A stretch of 42,752 nucleotides of DNA, taken from the NCBI RefSeq assembly GCF_947500655.1, contig NZ_CANMSK010000025.1, forward strand, positions 1 to 42,752, read 5' to 3'. Below the pieces are notes generated by a model that was not told the DNA's origin, searched no databases, and saw only the letters and a program-made list of their open reading frames with translations. This document shows positions 9,124-16,484 of this stretch, one piece after another (positions within the stretch are counted from its first letter, which is position 1; the number at the start of each line of letters is the position of its first letter). Made by a program: the position numbers and the translations under genes. Source of the stretch: an uncultured Psychrosphaera sp. (GTDB lineage: Bacteria; Pseudomonadota; Gammaproteobacteria; Enterobacterales; Alteromonadaceae).

Positions 9124-9912
9124 TTAAAGCTGCTGAGTAATAAAGCTAAGCATTTCGTCAACCGTTGAAATAACTTTTGAGTTCATTTCATAAACTCGTT
9201 GGCTTTCAATCATGTTAACTAGTTCTTCTGTCACATTTACGTTAGATGTTTCTAGCGCACCCTGAACAATAATACCGAGACCATTTATCCCAGGGTTACC
9301 CTGATTAGGTGCACCACTTACTCCCGTTTCGGTATATAAGTTTTGACCAATAGGCTCTAAACCAGATGGATTGATAAAATCTGAAATGACTAGCTGTCCA
9401 ATAACAACACCTTCGCCTTCACCAGCGATTTGAACAGAAACTTCACCTTCTTGAGAGATAGTTATAGATTGTGCATCTTCAGGTACATTCATTTCTGGCT
9501 GCAAAGGAAAACCAGCACCAGATGTAACTATGCGTCCATTTTCATCCATAGAAAATTGACCATTACGAGTGTAAGCAATGGTGCCGTCTGGACGTTGTAT
9601 TTCAAAGAAACCATCACCTTGGATCATAAAATCCAAACTGTTATCAGTGGTCGTCATATTCCCTTGAGAAAAGTTTTTTTGAGTCGCGACAACTTTGGTA
9701 CCAGCACCAAGCATTAAACCATTTGGCATCTCAGTATCTTGAGATGAACGTCCACCTGGTTGGTTGATATTTTGATATAACAAGTCCTCAAATATCGCTC
9801 TGCTTTTCTTAAAACCTACAGTCCCCGCATTTGCTAAGTTATTAGAAATAACAGCAATATCAGTTTGTTGGGCATCTAAACCCGTTTTACTTATCCACAA
9901 TGCCGGATGCAT
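9124..9912 (-). CDS. flgG: Flagellar distal-rod protein FlgG
   Basis: FlgG builds the distal rod. The 262-residue product has the N-terminal rod/hook signature (LWISKTGLDAQQTDIAVISN, then NLANAGTVGFKKSRA). The C-terminal signature (LETSNVNVTEELVNMIESQR, with YEMNSKVISTVDEM) is also clear. The length equals that of other FlgG proteins (260-262). An ideal AGGAGG precedes the ATG. It follows flgF by 26 bases. Confidence 0.98.
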   Translation of the reverse strand: MHPALWISKTGLDAQQTDIAVISNNLANAGTVGFKKSRAIFEDLLYQNINQPGGRSSQDTEMPNGLMLGAGTKVVATQKNFSQGNMTTTDNSLDFMIQGDGFFEIQRPDGTIAYTRNGQFSMDENGRIVTSGAGFPLQPEMNVPEDAQSITISQEGEVSVQIAGEGEGVVIGQLVISDFINPSGLEPIGQNLYTETGVSGAPNQGNPGINGLGIIVQGALETSNVNVTEELVNMIESQRVYEMNSKVISTVDEMLSFITQQL

Positions 9913-9938
9913 AGTCGCCTCCTAGTTAATTAATTCTT

Positions 9939-10706
9939 TTATACGATTCGTAATAATTGTTCTTGGCTTTTATCTATCTCTTCAGCCTTGGTCATCATTT
10001 TCACTTGTAATTCATATTGACGTTGATGCGAGATCATTTGCACCATTTCATCAACTGGATTTACATTACTCATTTCTAAAGCACCATTAACAATTCTTAC
10101 GTTTGGTGATGCTTCACAAAATCCACATAGCTCATTAGATAAAACTGATTCTTTAGAGCGGAAAAGACCATCATTCCCTTTAGTTAAGGCATCATCCGAT
10201 GGTGGCTCTATTAATTTTATGCGGTCAACCACTTCAAGAAAATTAGCTGGAGCCCCTTGAGGTCTCACCGTTATTGTCCCGTCTGAAGCTATTTCAATTT
10301 TTTCTATTGGCAAAGGTATAATTATTGGACCTCCTTCGCCTAAAATTGGAGTTCCTTTAGCGGTTGTTAATATTCCATCTTGATTAATTTGGAGATTACC
10401 TTCACGGGTATATGCTTCTTCCCCCTGACTATCTTGTACTGCTAACCAACCGTGGCCAGTGACAGCTATGTCTAAGTCACGACCTGTTGTCGAAATTGAA
10501 CCATTTGCCATTTTTGATCCAGGGCGCTCTTCCATTGCAAAAACTCGAGTAGGATGCCCTTCTCCAAATGCTTGCATTGAACGTTGTTGCTCAAAGTCGG
10601 ACCTAAATCCAACTGTACGAGCATTAGCCAAGTTATTGCCGTTCATTGATACGCCAATAAGGTTTTGCTTAGCACCTGACATAGATACATATAACAACTT
10701 GTCCAT
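9939..10706 (-). CDS. flgF: Flagellar proximal-rod protein FlgF
   Basis: FlgF is one of the proximal rod proteins. The 255-residue product starts MDKLLYVSMSGAKQNLIGVS and has the rod signature NNLANARTVGFRSDFEQ. It ends with NVNPVDEMVQMISHQRQYEL and a helix containing KMMTKAEEIDKSQEQLL. AGGGGAG precedes the ATG. It is the first gene of the flgF-L unit, with a sigma-54 promoter immediately upstream. flgB-E, which often precede flgF, are not in this window. Confidence 0.97.
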   Translation of the reverse strand: MDKLLYVSMSGAKQNLIGVSMNGNNLANARTVGFRSDFEQQRSMQAFGEGHPTRVFAMEERPGSKMANGSISTTGRDLDIAVTGHGWLAVQDSQGEEAYTREGNLQINQDGILTTAKGTPILGEGGPIIIPLPIEKIEIASDGTITVRPQGAPANFLEVVDRIKLIEPPSDDALTKGNDGLFRSKESVLSNELCGFCEASPNVRIVNGALEMSNVNPVDEMVQMISHQRQYELQVKMMTKAEEIDKSQEQLLRIV

Positions 10707-10756
10707 GGATCTCCCCTGTCAATATTACGACATGATTATTTCTATTGTTTTGAGAT

Positions 10757-10773
10757 TGCACTAAACGTGCCAA
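10757..10773 (-). promoter_or_regulatory. Sigma-54 promoter of the flgF-flgL unit
   Basis: The minus strand reads TTGGCACGTTTAGTGCA. It has a full TGGCACG -24 element and a GTGC -12 element, with 10 bases between GG and GC. The predicted start near 10746 leaves a leader of about 40 bases. It lies in the 186-base gap between the DUF2802 gene and flgF. Confidence 0.87.
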
Positions 10774-10892
10774 AGGAAGTAGTTTTAGTTAAATGTATGA
10801 TTATAGAAAAGAGGAAAGTAAAGCTAGATGCTTACTATTTATTGTGTAGAGATATAGGGTGGATATAAATATTTTTTATGTAATTAAATTTA

Positions 10893-11330
10893 CTAAGATT
10901 TATATAGCGAGATTAAAAGTTCAGCTTCAGCTCTAGGAATTTCACATTCAGCAACTAACTCATTTATATCTGCGCCCATTTCAATCATTTTTTTGGCTCG
11001 ACCATATAATTTTTGTTCAGTCGATTCAGAGCTCATATCCGATTGTACTAATTGGATTATACTGGCAACTTCTTCAATTCTATTTTCTAAATTTTCTAAA
11101 GGTGAAAAACAAGTTGTTAAATTATTACTCAACTCTGAGATTTGCTGTTGCTGTCTATTCGTAATATTTTCATAAACAGTCACTTGTTCAGCAAGTTCAT
11201 CTACTTTTAATTTCAAACTATCTAACTCAGTTTGTTTATTAGCTAATTTACGAGTGAGTTGGTTAAACGCCAAAATAAAAATAACGGTAAGACATAGAAT
11301 AATGATGCTGTTAATTGCAGGCCAATACAT
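10893..11330 (-). CDS. DUF2802 membrane-anchored coiled-coil protein
   Basis: The 145-residue protein has one N-terminal membrane helix (about residues 6-24, INSIIILCLTVIFILAF). A long, Gln/Glu-rich predicted coiled coil follows (about 28-110). The short C-terminal motif GADINELVAECEIPRAEAEL is what I recognise as DUF2802. This family is found next to cheW at the end of polar fla/che clusters in Pseudomonas and relatives. Its function is not settled. A position downstream of cheW suggests a polar or chemotaxis role. Here a perfect terminator separates it from cheW, so it may need its own promoter. No strong ribosome site is seen before the ATG. Confidence 0.85.
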   Translation of the reverse strand: MYWPAINSIIILCLTVIFILAFNQLTRKLANKQTELDSLKLKVDELAEQVTVYENITNRQQQQISELSNNLTTCFSPLENLENRIEEVASIIQLVQSDMSSESTEQKLYGRAKKMIEMGADINELVAECEIPRAEAELLISLYKS

Positions 11331-11351
11331 GTTTAAACCATAAAATAAGTT

Positions 11352-11365
11352 ATACCAATTGGTAT
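11352..11365. repeat. 14-bp perfect palindrome upstream of the DUF2802 gene
   Basis: ATACCAATTGGTAT is a perfect palindrome 22 bases upstream of the DUF2802 start codon and 16 bases after the cheW terminator. It could be an operator for that gene or an interspersed intergenic repeat. I see only one copy in this window. Confidence 0.45.
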
Positions 11366-11381
11366 TAGATTACATTAAATT

Positions 11382-11405
11382 AAAAAAGGCAGCTAGCGCT
11401 GCCTT
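11382..11405 (-). terminator. Rho-independent terminator after cheW
   Basis: The minus strand reads AAGGCAGC-GCTA-GCTGCCTT followed by TTTT, a perfect 8-bp GC-rich stem with a 4-base loop and a U-tract. It starts about 20 bases past the cheW stop and ends the long flhA-to-cheW transcript. Confidence 0.93.
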
Positions 11406-11425
11406 CATTTCGATAAATCTGATCA

Positions 11426-11920
11426 TTATAAATCGGAAATTTCATCCCACTCATCGTCAGACATTAATTTATTTAAGTCTACTAAAATTAATAATTCACC
11501 ATCACGATGACTTACACCTTGGATAAATTTAGCACTTTCTTCAGTACCAACATTCGGTGCACTATCAATTTCAGATGATTTTAAATAAACCACTTCAGCT
11601 ACGCTATCAACCATGATACCAATAACTTGTTTTTCTGATTCAATAATAACGATACGTGAATTATCACTTACATCACCAGGCATTAATCCAAATCGTGAAC
11701 GAGTATCGATAACCGTTACAACATTCCCACGCAGGTTAATAATACCTAATACGTAATCTGGTGCACCTGGCACAGGTGCAATCTCACTATAACGTAATAC
11801 TTCTTGAACTTGCATAACGTTTATACCATAGGTTTCTTCCTCTAGTTTAAACGTTACCCATTGCAATACTTCATCGTTGCCATCGGCTACATGATTTACT
11901 GGGGCTCTTTCTTCACTCAT
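11426..11920 (-). CDS. cheW: Chemotaxis coupling protein CheW
   Basis: CheW links chemoreceptors to CheA. The 164-residue protein consists of one CheW domain (about residues 18-160) after a short acidic N-terminus. It has EETYGINVMQVQEVLRY, the receptor/CheA contact segment NLRGNVVTVIDTRSRFG, and a C-terminal LILVDLNKL. AGGAG precedes the ATG. It is the last gene before the terminator of the che operon, 26 bases after parP. Confidence 0.97.
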   Translation of the reverse strand: MSEERAPVNHVADGNDEVLQWVTFKLEEETYGINVMQVQEVLRYSEIAPVPGAPDYVLGIINLRGNVVTVIDTRSRFGLMPGDVSDNSRIVIIESEKQVIGIMVDSVAEVVYLKSSEIDSAPNVGTEESAKFIQGVSHRDGELLILVDLNKLMSDDEWDEISDL

Positions 11921-11946
11921 CTGAGCAACTCCTAATTGAAAACCTA

Positions 11947-12822
11947 CTATTCTTGTCTAGCATTGATACCTTGTTCAAGCATGGCAATTAAATCGCTTAC
12001 ATGCAACAAAGCGCACATTTTTTCTTTAATAGTGCCTAATAACCAAGGTCTTTTCCCTTGTCCATTACGCCATTTTACCGAATCAGGGTGAACCATTTCA
12101 GTTTCAACTAACCTTTCAGCTGTTAATCCCCAATTACTATCCCCTAAGGTTATTAGATATTTATAATCTATTGATGATGCTTTTTCTGTATCAAACTTTT
12201 CAGGCATAACCCACAATGCAGAATCAACTACATTTAGTTTTTGTTCACGATTTAACATAACACCTTTAAACCATTTGGGCTTACCAAATAAACTATTAAT
12301 TTCTGTTAAATTATGAATACCGCCCAACTCCTTTAATGGTACAGCAAGTACTAATCCTGCAACTTCAAAGAATAACGCTTGAAACGGTTTATCTGGAAAC
12401 TCATCTTGAGCGGCAACGTCTTGTTGCTTTTCAATAACAGGCTCAATTTTGCTTTCAACTTTTACTTCAGTACCTACTAAATCGACAGTTTTTGACTCTT
12501 CTTTAACATTTTTTTGCAATTCTTGTTTAGCATCAACTTGTTGTAATAGTTTTTCAACTGAATTTGGCTCTGCTAATTTTGTCTCTGGTTCTTCTTTATA
12601 CTCTTTAAACTTAGCAACTCTTGAGGTAATTGGTCTCAATTGAGAATGTGTTTTTATAGGAGCCAATTCTTCTGTTGTCTGACGGTAATTTGACTCTACT
12701 TTATCCAACTCTTGCTTTTGTTGGATCGAGTTTACACTTGAACCAATTGCATCGTCCGCTTCATCTTCTTCACTTAATAGTTGGCCTAAATAGTCCAACA
12801 TTATTTTTTCACTTGCGAACAT
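11947..12822 (-). CDS. parP: Polar array protein ParP (CheW-like domain)
   Basis: ParP, known from Vibrio, tethers chemoreceptor arrays at the pole by binding CheA and ParC. This 291-residue product has a long charged, low-complexity N-terminal part (about 1-140, rich in Glu/Lys/Gln) and a CheW-like C-terminal domain (about 145-288) starting QALFFEVAGLVLAVPLKEL. It lies between parC and cheW, the diagnostic context. I place the start at the ATG at 12822. The in-frame TTG just before it (12825) is less likely. The ParP call rests on domain order and neighbours. A more cautious name is CheW-domain protein. Confidence 0.88.
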   Translation of the reverse strand: MFASEKIMLDYLGQLLSEEDEADDAIGSSVNSIQQKQELDKVESNYRQTTEELAPIKTHSQLRPITSRVAKFKEYKEEPETKLAEPNSVEKLLQQVDAKQELQKNVKEESKTVDLVGTEVKVESKIEPVIEKQQDVAAQDEFPDKPFQALFFEVAGLVLAVPLKELGGIHNLTEINSLFGKPKWFKGVMLNREQKLNVVDSALWVMPEKFDTEKASSIDYKYLITLGDSNWGLTAERLVETEMVHPDSVKWRNGQGKRPWLLGTIKEKMCALLHVSDLIAMLEQGINARQE

Positions 12823-12828
12823 CAATTA

Positions 12829-13596
12829 TCACTCTGATTTTAATTTTTTTAATAATTCTGAGTATGCAAAAGTTCCACGGGCTGATTTTGCATAGACAGG
12901 CAATGGTAATTTTTCCATACTTGCCGTTCTAAATTTGGTATCAATAGGAATAACACCTTCCCATACTTTATCACCGTAAGTTTCTCTCAACTCTCGATAA
13001 GCAGCAATAGATGCCGTTGTTCTTTTATCGTACATAGTAGGTATAACACAAATATCATACGACTTGGTTTGTGATGTATTCATCAGCTCCATAGTGCGAT
13101 ACATACGTTCTAAGCCTTTAAGCGCCATACATTCAGTTTGAACCGGTATTAAAACTTTATCACTCGCAGCAAGCGCATTTACCATTAATACGCCTAATAC
13201 AGGCGGACAATCAATCAGAACATAATCATATTCAGCGGCAAACTTTGCCAATGCTTTTTTAACGATTAATCCCATACCTGATTTTTTACTTAATACGCCA
13301 TCTAATGTGGCCATTGCCATAGTGGCAGGTAAAATACTCAGATTTTCTACTGGTGTTTCCCAAACACATTTATTCCAATCATCTTTAGTCATGCTATCCG
13401 ATTGGGTAAATACATCGTAGACGCCATGTTGAAGCTCTTCAGAGTCAATGCCAAAGTAATAAGTTAACGATGCATGAGGGTCTGTATCAAGCATTAATAC
13501 CTTATTCCCCTGTAAAGCTAAAATAGCACCTAAGGTAACTACGGTTGTCGTTTTACCTACACCGCCTTTTTGGTTTGCTATTGTCCAGATCTTCAA
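12829..13596 (-). CDS. parC: ParA-family ATPase ParC (polar chemotaxis localisation)
   Basis: This MinD/ParA-type ATPase recruits chemotaxis arrays to the old pole together with ParP. The Walker A motif NQKGGVGKTTTVVTLG lies near the N-terminus, with DTDPHASLTYYFG and LIDCPPVLGVLMVNAL further on. I favour the TTG at 13596, giving an N-terminus MKIWTIANQKGG, because AGGTGA sits 5-6 bases upstream and relatives begin at this point. A GTG at 13605 is the in-frame alternative but lacks a ribosome site. It follows motD almost without a gap and precedes parP by a few bases. It is not a plasmid-partition gene, as the che context shows. Confidence 0.92.
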   Translation of the reverse strand: MKIWTIANQKGGVGKTTTVVTLGAILALQGNKVLMLDTDPHASLTYYFGIDSEELQHGVYDVFTQSDSMTKDDWNKCVWETPVENLSILPATMAMATLDGVLSKKSGMGLIVKKALAKFAAEYDYVLIDCPPVLGVLMVNALAASDKVLIPVQTECMALKGLERMYRTMELMNTSQTKSYDICVIPTMYDKRTTASIAAYRELRETYGDKVWEGVIPIDTKFRTASMEKLPLPVYAKSARGTFAYSELLKKLKSE

Positions 13597-13605
13597 CTTA
13601 TTCAC

Positions 13606-14571
13606 CTACTGGTTTTGGTTGTTTTCCAAGCGCTTCTGATCTTTTCGTGTTGTGATCCTTAAACCACCATGGGGTAATTTAATAACTTGGATCTCATCTT
13701 CGTCAGATGCCATTTCTGTTACTTTATTTGTTAATTCTTGTTGTAACTTAGCTTTGTGATCAGACAGTTCGTTAGACTCAAAGGCATATCGAGATAAAGC
13801 AATAACCACTCGTCTATTTTTGGCTCGCCCTTCTTGCGTTTCATTGCTAGCAATTGGGTTATTTGAACCATTAGCTTTAATACCTAATCTTTGCTGAGCA
13901 ATACCGAATTTTTCTAATAAGTTAGTCACTGAGGCTGCGCGAGCAGCGGATAATTGCCAGTTTGATGAGAATATCTCATTATTTATTGCCAGGCTATCAG
14001 TGTAACCTCTTATTTCAATTAGATTATCTCCGGTAGAAAGTACTTTGGCAATCTGACTTAAAATAATGGAAGCTGCCGGACTCGCACTTGCACTCCCCGA
14101 AGGAAAAAGCATTCCTGAATTTAATTCAATCGTAAGCCAATCATCATCCAATTCAAATTTTGCCAAGCCATTTTCAGTGAGTTGTAACAATGCAGTTTGC
14201 ATTTCATGTTTTAACCCTTCTAACGGCTTACCTATTTTTTTATCTAATGATTCAGTAATTGATAAATGTTCAGTGGTTAATTCAGGGCCTTTTTCTGGTA
14301 ACAAATGATTACCATCGAGTAAATCGACTTGAGAGGTTTGATTCGTTAATAAACCTTCTCCTTTTGTGCCTTTTCCTTTATCACCACTAATATGAAACAC
14401 TTTACCAAATGATTCAGATAGAATATTAAATGAGTCTTCTTTAACGATTGCTTTGGCATATAGCACAACAAACAAAGCAAACATTAACGTCATATAATCG
14501 GCATAAGAAACCATCCAGCGCGTTTGACTTGGATGTCTATTCAATTCACTAACTCGTCTTAATCGACTCAT
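13606..14571 (-). CDS. motD: Flagellar stator protein MotD (MotB family)
   Basis: MotD is the peptidoglycan-anchored half of the second stator found in che operons of Pseudomonas-type polar flagellates. The N-terminus is basic. One membrane helix (about 21-41, SYADYMTLMFALFVVLYAKA) carries D25, the expected ion-binding aspartate. An OmpA-like domain follows (about 145-260, with NRRVVIALS near its end). A basic and acidic tail of about 50 residues extends past the OmpA domain and is not obviously part of the family core. It lies 13 bases after motC. Coupling ion (H+ or Na+) cannot be read from sequence with certainty. Confidence 0.93.
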   Translation of the reverse strand: MSRLRRVSELNRHPSQTRWMVSYADYMTLMFALFVVLYAKAIVKEDSFNILSESFGKVFHISGDKGKGTKGEGLLTNQTSQVDLLDGNHLLPEKGPELTTEHLSITESLDKKIGKPLEGLKHEMQTALLQLTENGLAKFELDDDWLTIELNSGMLFPSGSASASPAASIILSQIAKVLSTGDNLIEIRGYTDSLAINNEIFSSNWQLSAARAASVTNLLEKFGIAQQRLGIKANGSNNPIASNETQEGRAKNRRVVIALSRYAFESNELSDHKAKLQQELTNKVTEMASDEDEIQVIKLPHGGLRITTRKDQKRLENNQNQ

Positions 14572-14584
14572 AAATTAACAGCTC

Positions 14585-15334
14585 TTATACAAACTCACGT
14601 TGATATGCGTCTAATTTTCTAGAGATATTCTGTGGATTTTCACCGTTAGCGGTACTCAAAATCCCTAAAATTATCATTTCACGGTACAATAATTCTTCAT
14701 CTATATGTGCTTTTATTTTTTCACCAAATGGTATAAATATTAAATTTGCACTACCTACGCCATAAATAGTCGCAACAAATGCAGTCGCGATCCCTTGCCC
14801 TAAGGCTGTAGGATCATCAATGTTTGCCATCGCTTGAATTAAGCCTAAAACAGCGCCAATGATCCCTATAGTTGGACTATAACCACCAAGTGATTCATAT
14901 ACATTGGCAGCTCTATTTTTATGTTCACTTTCTAACTGAGCCTCTAATTCTAATGAATCCCTGAGGACATCATTATCAACGCCATCAATTAACATCATTA
15001 ACGCTTTTTTTACAAAAGGGTCGTTTTCAATATGTACTTGATGCTCTAAAGCCAAAAAGCCTTTTTGACGAGCTATATCAGCCCATTTACAAAGCTTTAG
15101 TTTATACAGGTTAAAGTCATTTACGGGAGTTTTCCAAATCAAAGGAAATAAAATGATACTATGATAAAAATCAGCTTTTGGGGTTTGCAACATGACAGCA
15201 CCTAAAGTACCACCAAATACAATGATAAATGCAGGCAGTTGAAATAACGCAGAAACACCGCCTCCTTCAACTGCATAACCACCGAATACCGCAGCTAAAG
15301 CGATAATTATTCCGGAGAATGCAAGTTTATCCAT
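14585..15334 (-). CDS. motC: Flagellar stator protein MotC (MotA family)
   Basis: MotC is the channel-forming partner of MotD. The 249-residue protein has MotA-type membrane helices (about 6-22, 31-50, 150-170, 185-205). The conserved segments are [18 protein letters not shown] and [20 protein letters not shown]. The cytoplasmic loop lies between helix pairs. Its ATG lies inside the end of cheB (8-base overlap ATGGATAA), so the two genes are translationally coupled. Confidence 0.94.
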   Translation of the reverse strand: MDKLAFSGIIIALAAVFGGYAVEGGGVSALFQLPAFIIVFGGTLGAVMLQTPKADFYHSIILFPLIWKTPVNDFNLYKLKLCKWADIARQKGFLALEHQVHIENDPFVKKALMMLIDGVDNDVLRDSLELEAQLESEHKNRAANVYESLGGYSPTIGIIGAVLGLIQAMANIDDPTALGQGIATAFVATIYGVGSANLIFIPFGEKIKAHIDEELLYREMIILGILSTANGENPQNISRKLDAYQREFV

Positions 15335-16475
15335 AATTTAACTCTTTTAAGATAGCCTGAGTCATTTCCTCTAGTGCAATATTTTCTTCTGAAATCCCTG
15401 CAATCGTTACCGCTTGTGGCATTCCATAAACAACACAACTTTGTTCATCCTGCGCCCAAATTTTAGCGCCACGTTGTTTTAACATTCTTGAGCCTTCACG
15501 TCCGTCGGCCCCCATACCTGTTAAAATAACACCCAACACATCGCCACCATATACTTTCGCAGCACTACCAAAAGACAAATCAACACTAGGCTTATATGTC
15601 ATTCTTGCAGAGTCATCTTCAAGTATTTTTATTGTCGCGTTAGCTCCACGTCCTTCAATTAACATTTGTTTCCCACCAGGTGCCAAATAAGCAACCCCGG
15701 GCTTTAACACATCACGATGTTCAGCTTCTTTAACCGTAATTTTACATAATGAATTAAGTCTTAATGCAAATGCCGGAGTAAATGCTGCGGGCATATGCTG
15801 CACTAATATAATAGGTAATTTAAAGTTACTAGGAAAATCAGCCAATACTTTTTGTAATGCAACAGGTCCACCCGTTGACGTACCAATAGCCAATAATTTA
15901 TAACTTTTCCCAGAGGACTTTCTTGCAACACTTGAGCGACTTACCGCTGAGCGATTTGTGTCACGACTTTCTGTAGGTTGAACACTTCTTGCTGATGACG
16001 TTCTAGATGTCGTAGGTACTGACTTAGTTGTAGTATCTATCGAGGGCTTTGGTACTGATGAGCGTCTCATCAAACCAGAACGTCGTCCTAACGCACAAAC
16101 TCTATCCTGTAGAACTTTAGTGCCTTCTTTTTTATCTTTTGCTATGTCTTCAAACTTTTTAGGTAAAAAGTCTAATGCACCTGCTTCCAATGCATCTAAT
16201 GTCGCTTTAGCTCCATCATGAGTTAACGATGAAAACATAATAATTGGCGTTGGACACTCATTCATTATATGGCGAACGGAAGTAATTCCATCCATAACAG
16301 GCATCTCTATGTCCATTGTAATGACATCAGGCCTTAATAATTTAGTTTTCTCTATTGCATCCTTTCCGTTAACTGCATCACCAACAACCTGTAAATCAGA
16401 GTGTGCGTTTAATATTTCTGCGACTCTGCGTCTAAAAAATGCAGAATCGTCTACTATCAATACTTTCATAACCAT
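15327..16475 (-). CDS. cheB: Chemoreceptor methylesterase CheB
   Basis: CheB demethylates or deamidates chemoreceptor glutamates when phosphorylated by CheA. It has an N-terminal receiver domain (about 1-120, [18 protein letters not shown], phospho-acceptor D55 in TMDIEMP). A long Ser/Thr/Arg-rich linker follows (about 135-190). The esterase domain (about 192-380) carries the expected triad S200 (GTSTGGP), H227 ([13 protein letters not shown]) and D324 ([10 protein letters not shown]). Two Met codons (residues 1 and 3) could serve as start, and neither has a strong ribosome site. The partner methyltransferase cheR is not in the window. Confidence 0.97.
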   Translation of the reverse strand: MVMKVLIVDDSAFFRRRVAEILNAHSDLQVVGDAVNGKDAIEKTKLLRPDVITMDIEMPVMDGITSVRHIMNECPTPIIMFSSLTHDGAKATLDALEAGALDFLPKKFEDIAKDKKEGTKVLQDRVCALGRRSGLMRRSSVPKPSIDTTTKSVPTTSRTSSARSVQPTESRDTNRSAVSRSSVARKSSGKSYKLLAIGTSTGGPVALQKVLADFPSNFKLPIILVQHMPAAFTPAFALRLNSLCKITVKEAEHRDVLKPGVAYLAPGGKQMLIEGRGANATIKILEDDSARMTYKPSVDLSFGSAAKVYGGDVLGVILTGMGADGREGSRMLKQRGAKIWAQDEQSCVVYGMPQAVTIAGISEENIALEEMTQAILKELNYG

Positions 16476-16484
16476 TGGATATTA

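Noticed and set aside
11762..11780. Perfect inverted repeat TGCACCTG-GCA-CAGGTGCA
   Set aside because: It lies within cheW and encodes the conserved Ala-Pro-Val-Pro-Gly-Ala-Pro segment, so codon use explains it.
12829..13605. Plasmid-partition ParA or prophage origin for this gene
   Set aside because: The gene sits between motD and a CheW-like gene in the che operon, the standard place of chemotaxis ParC. No parB, centromere repeats or phage genes are near.
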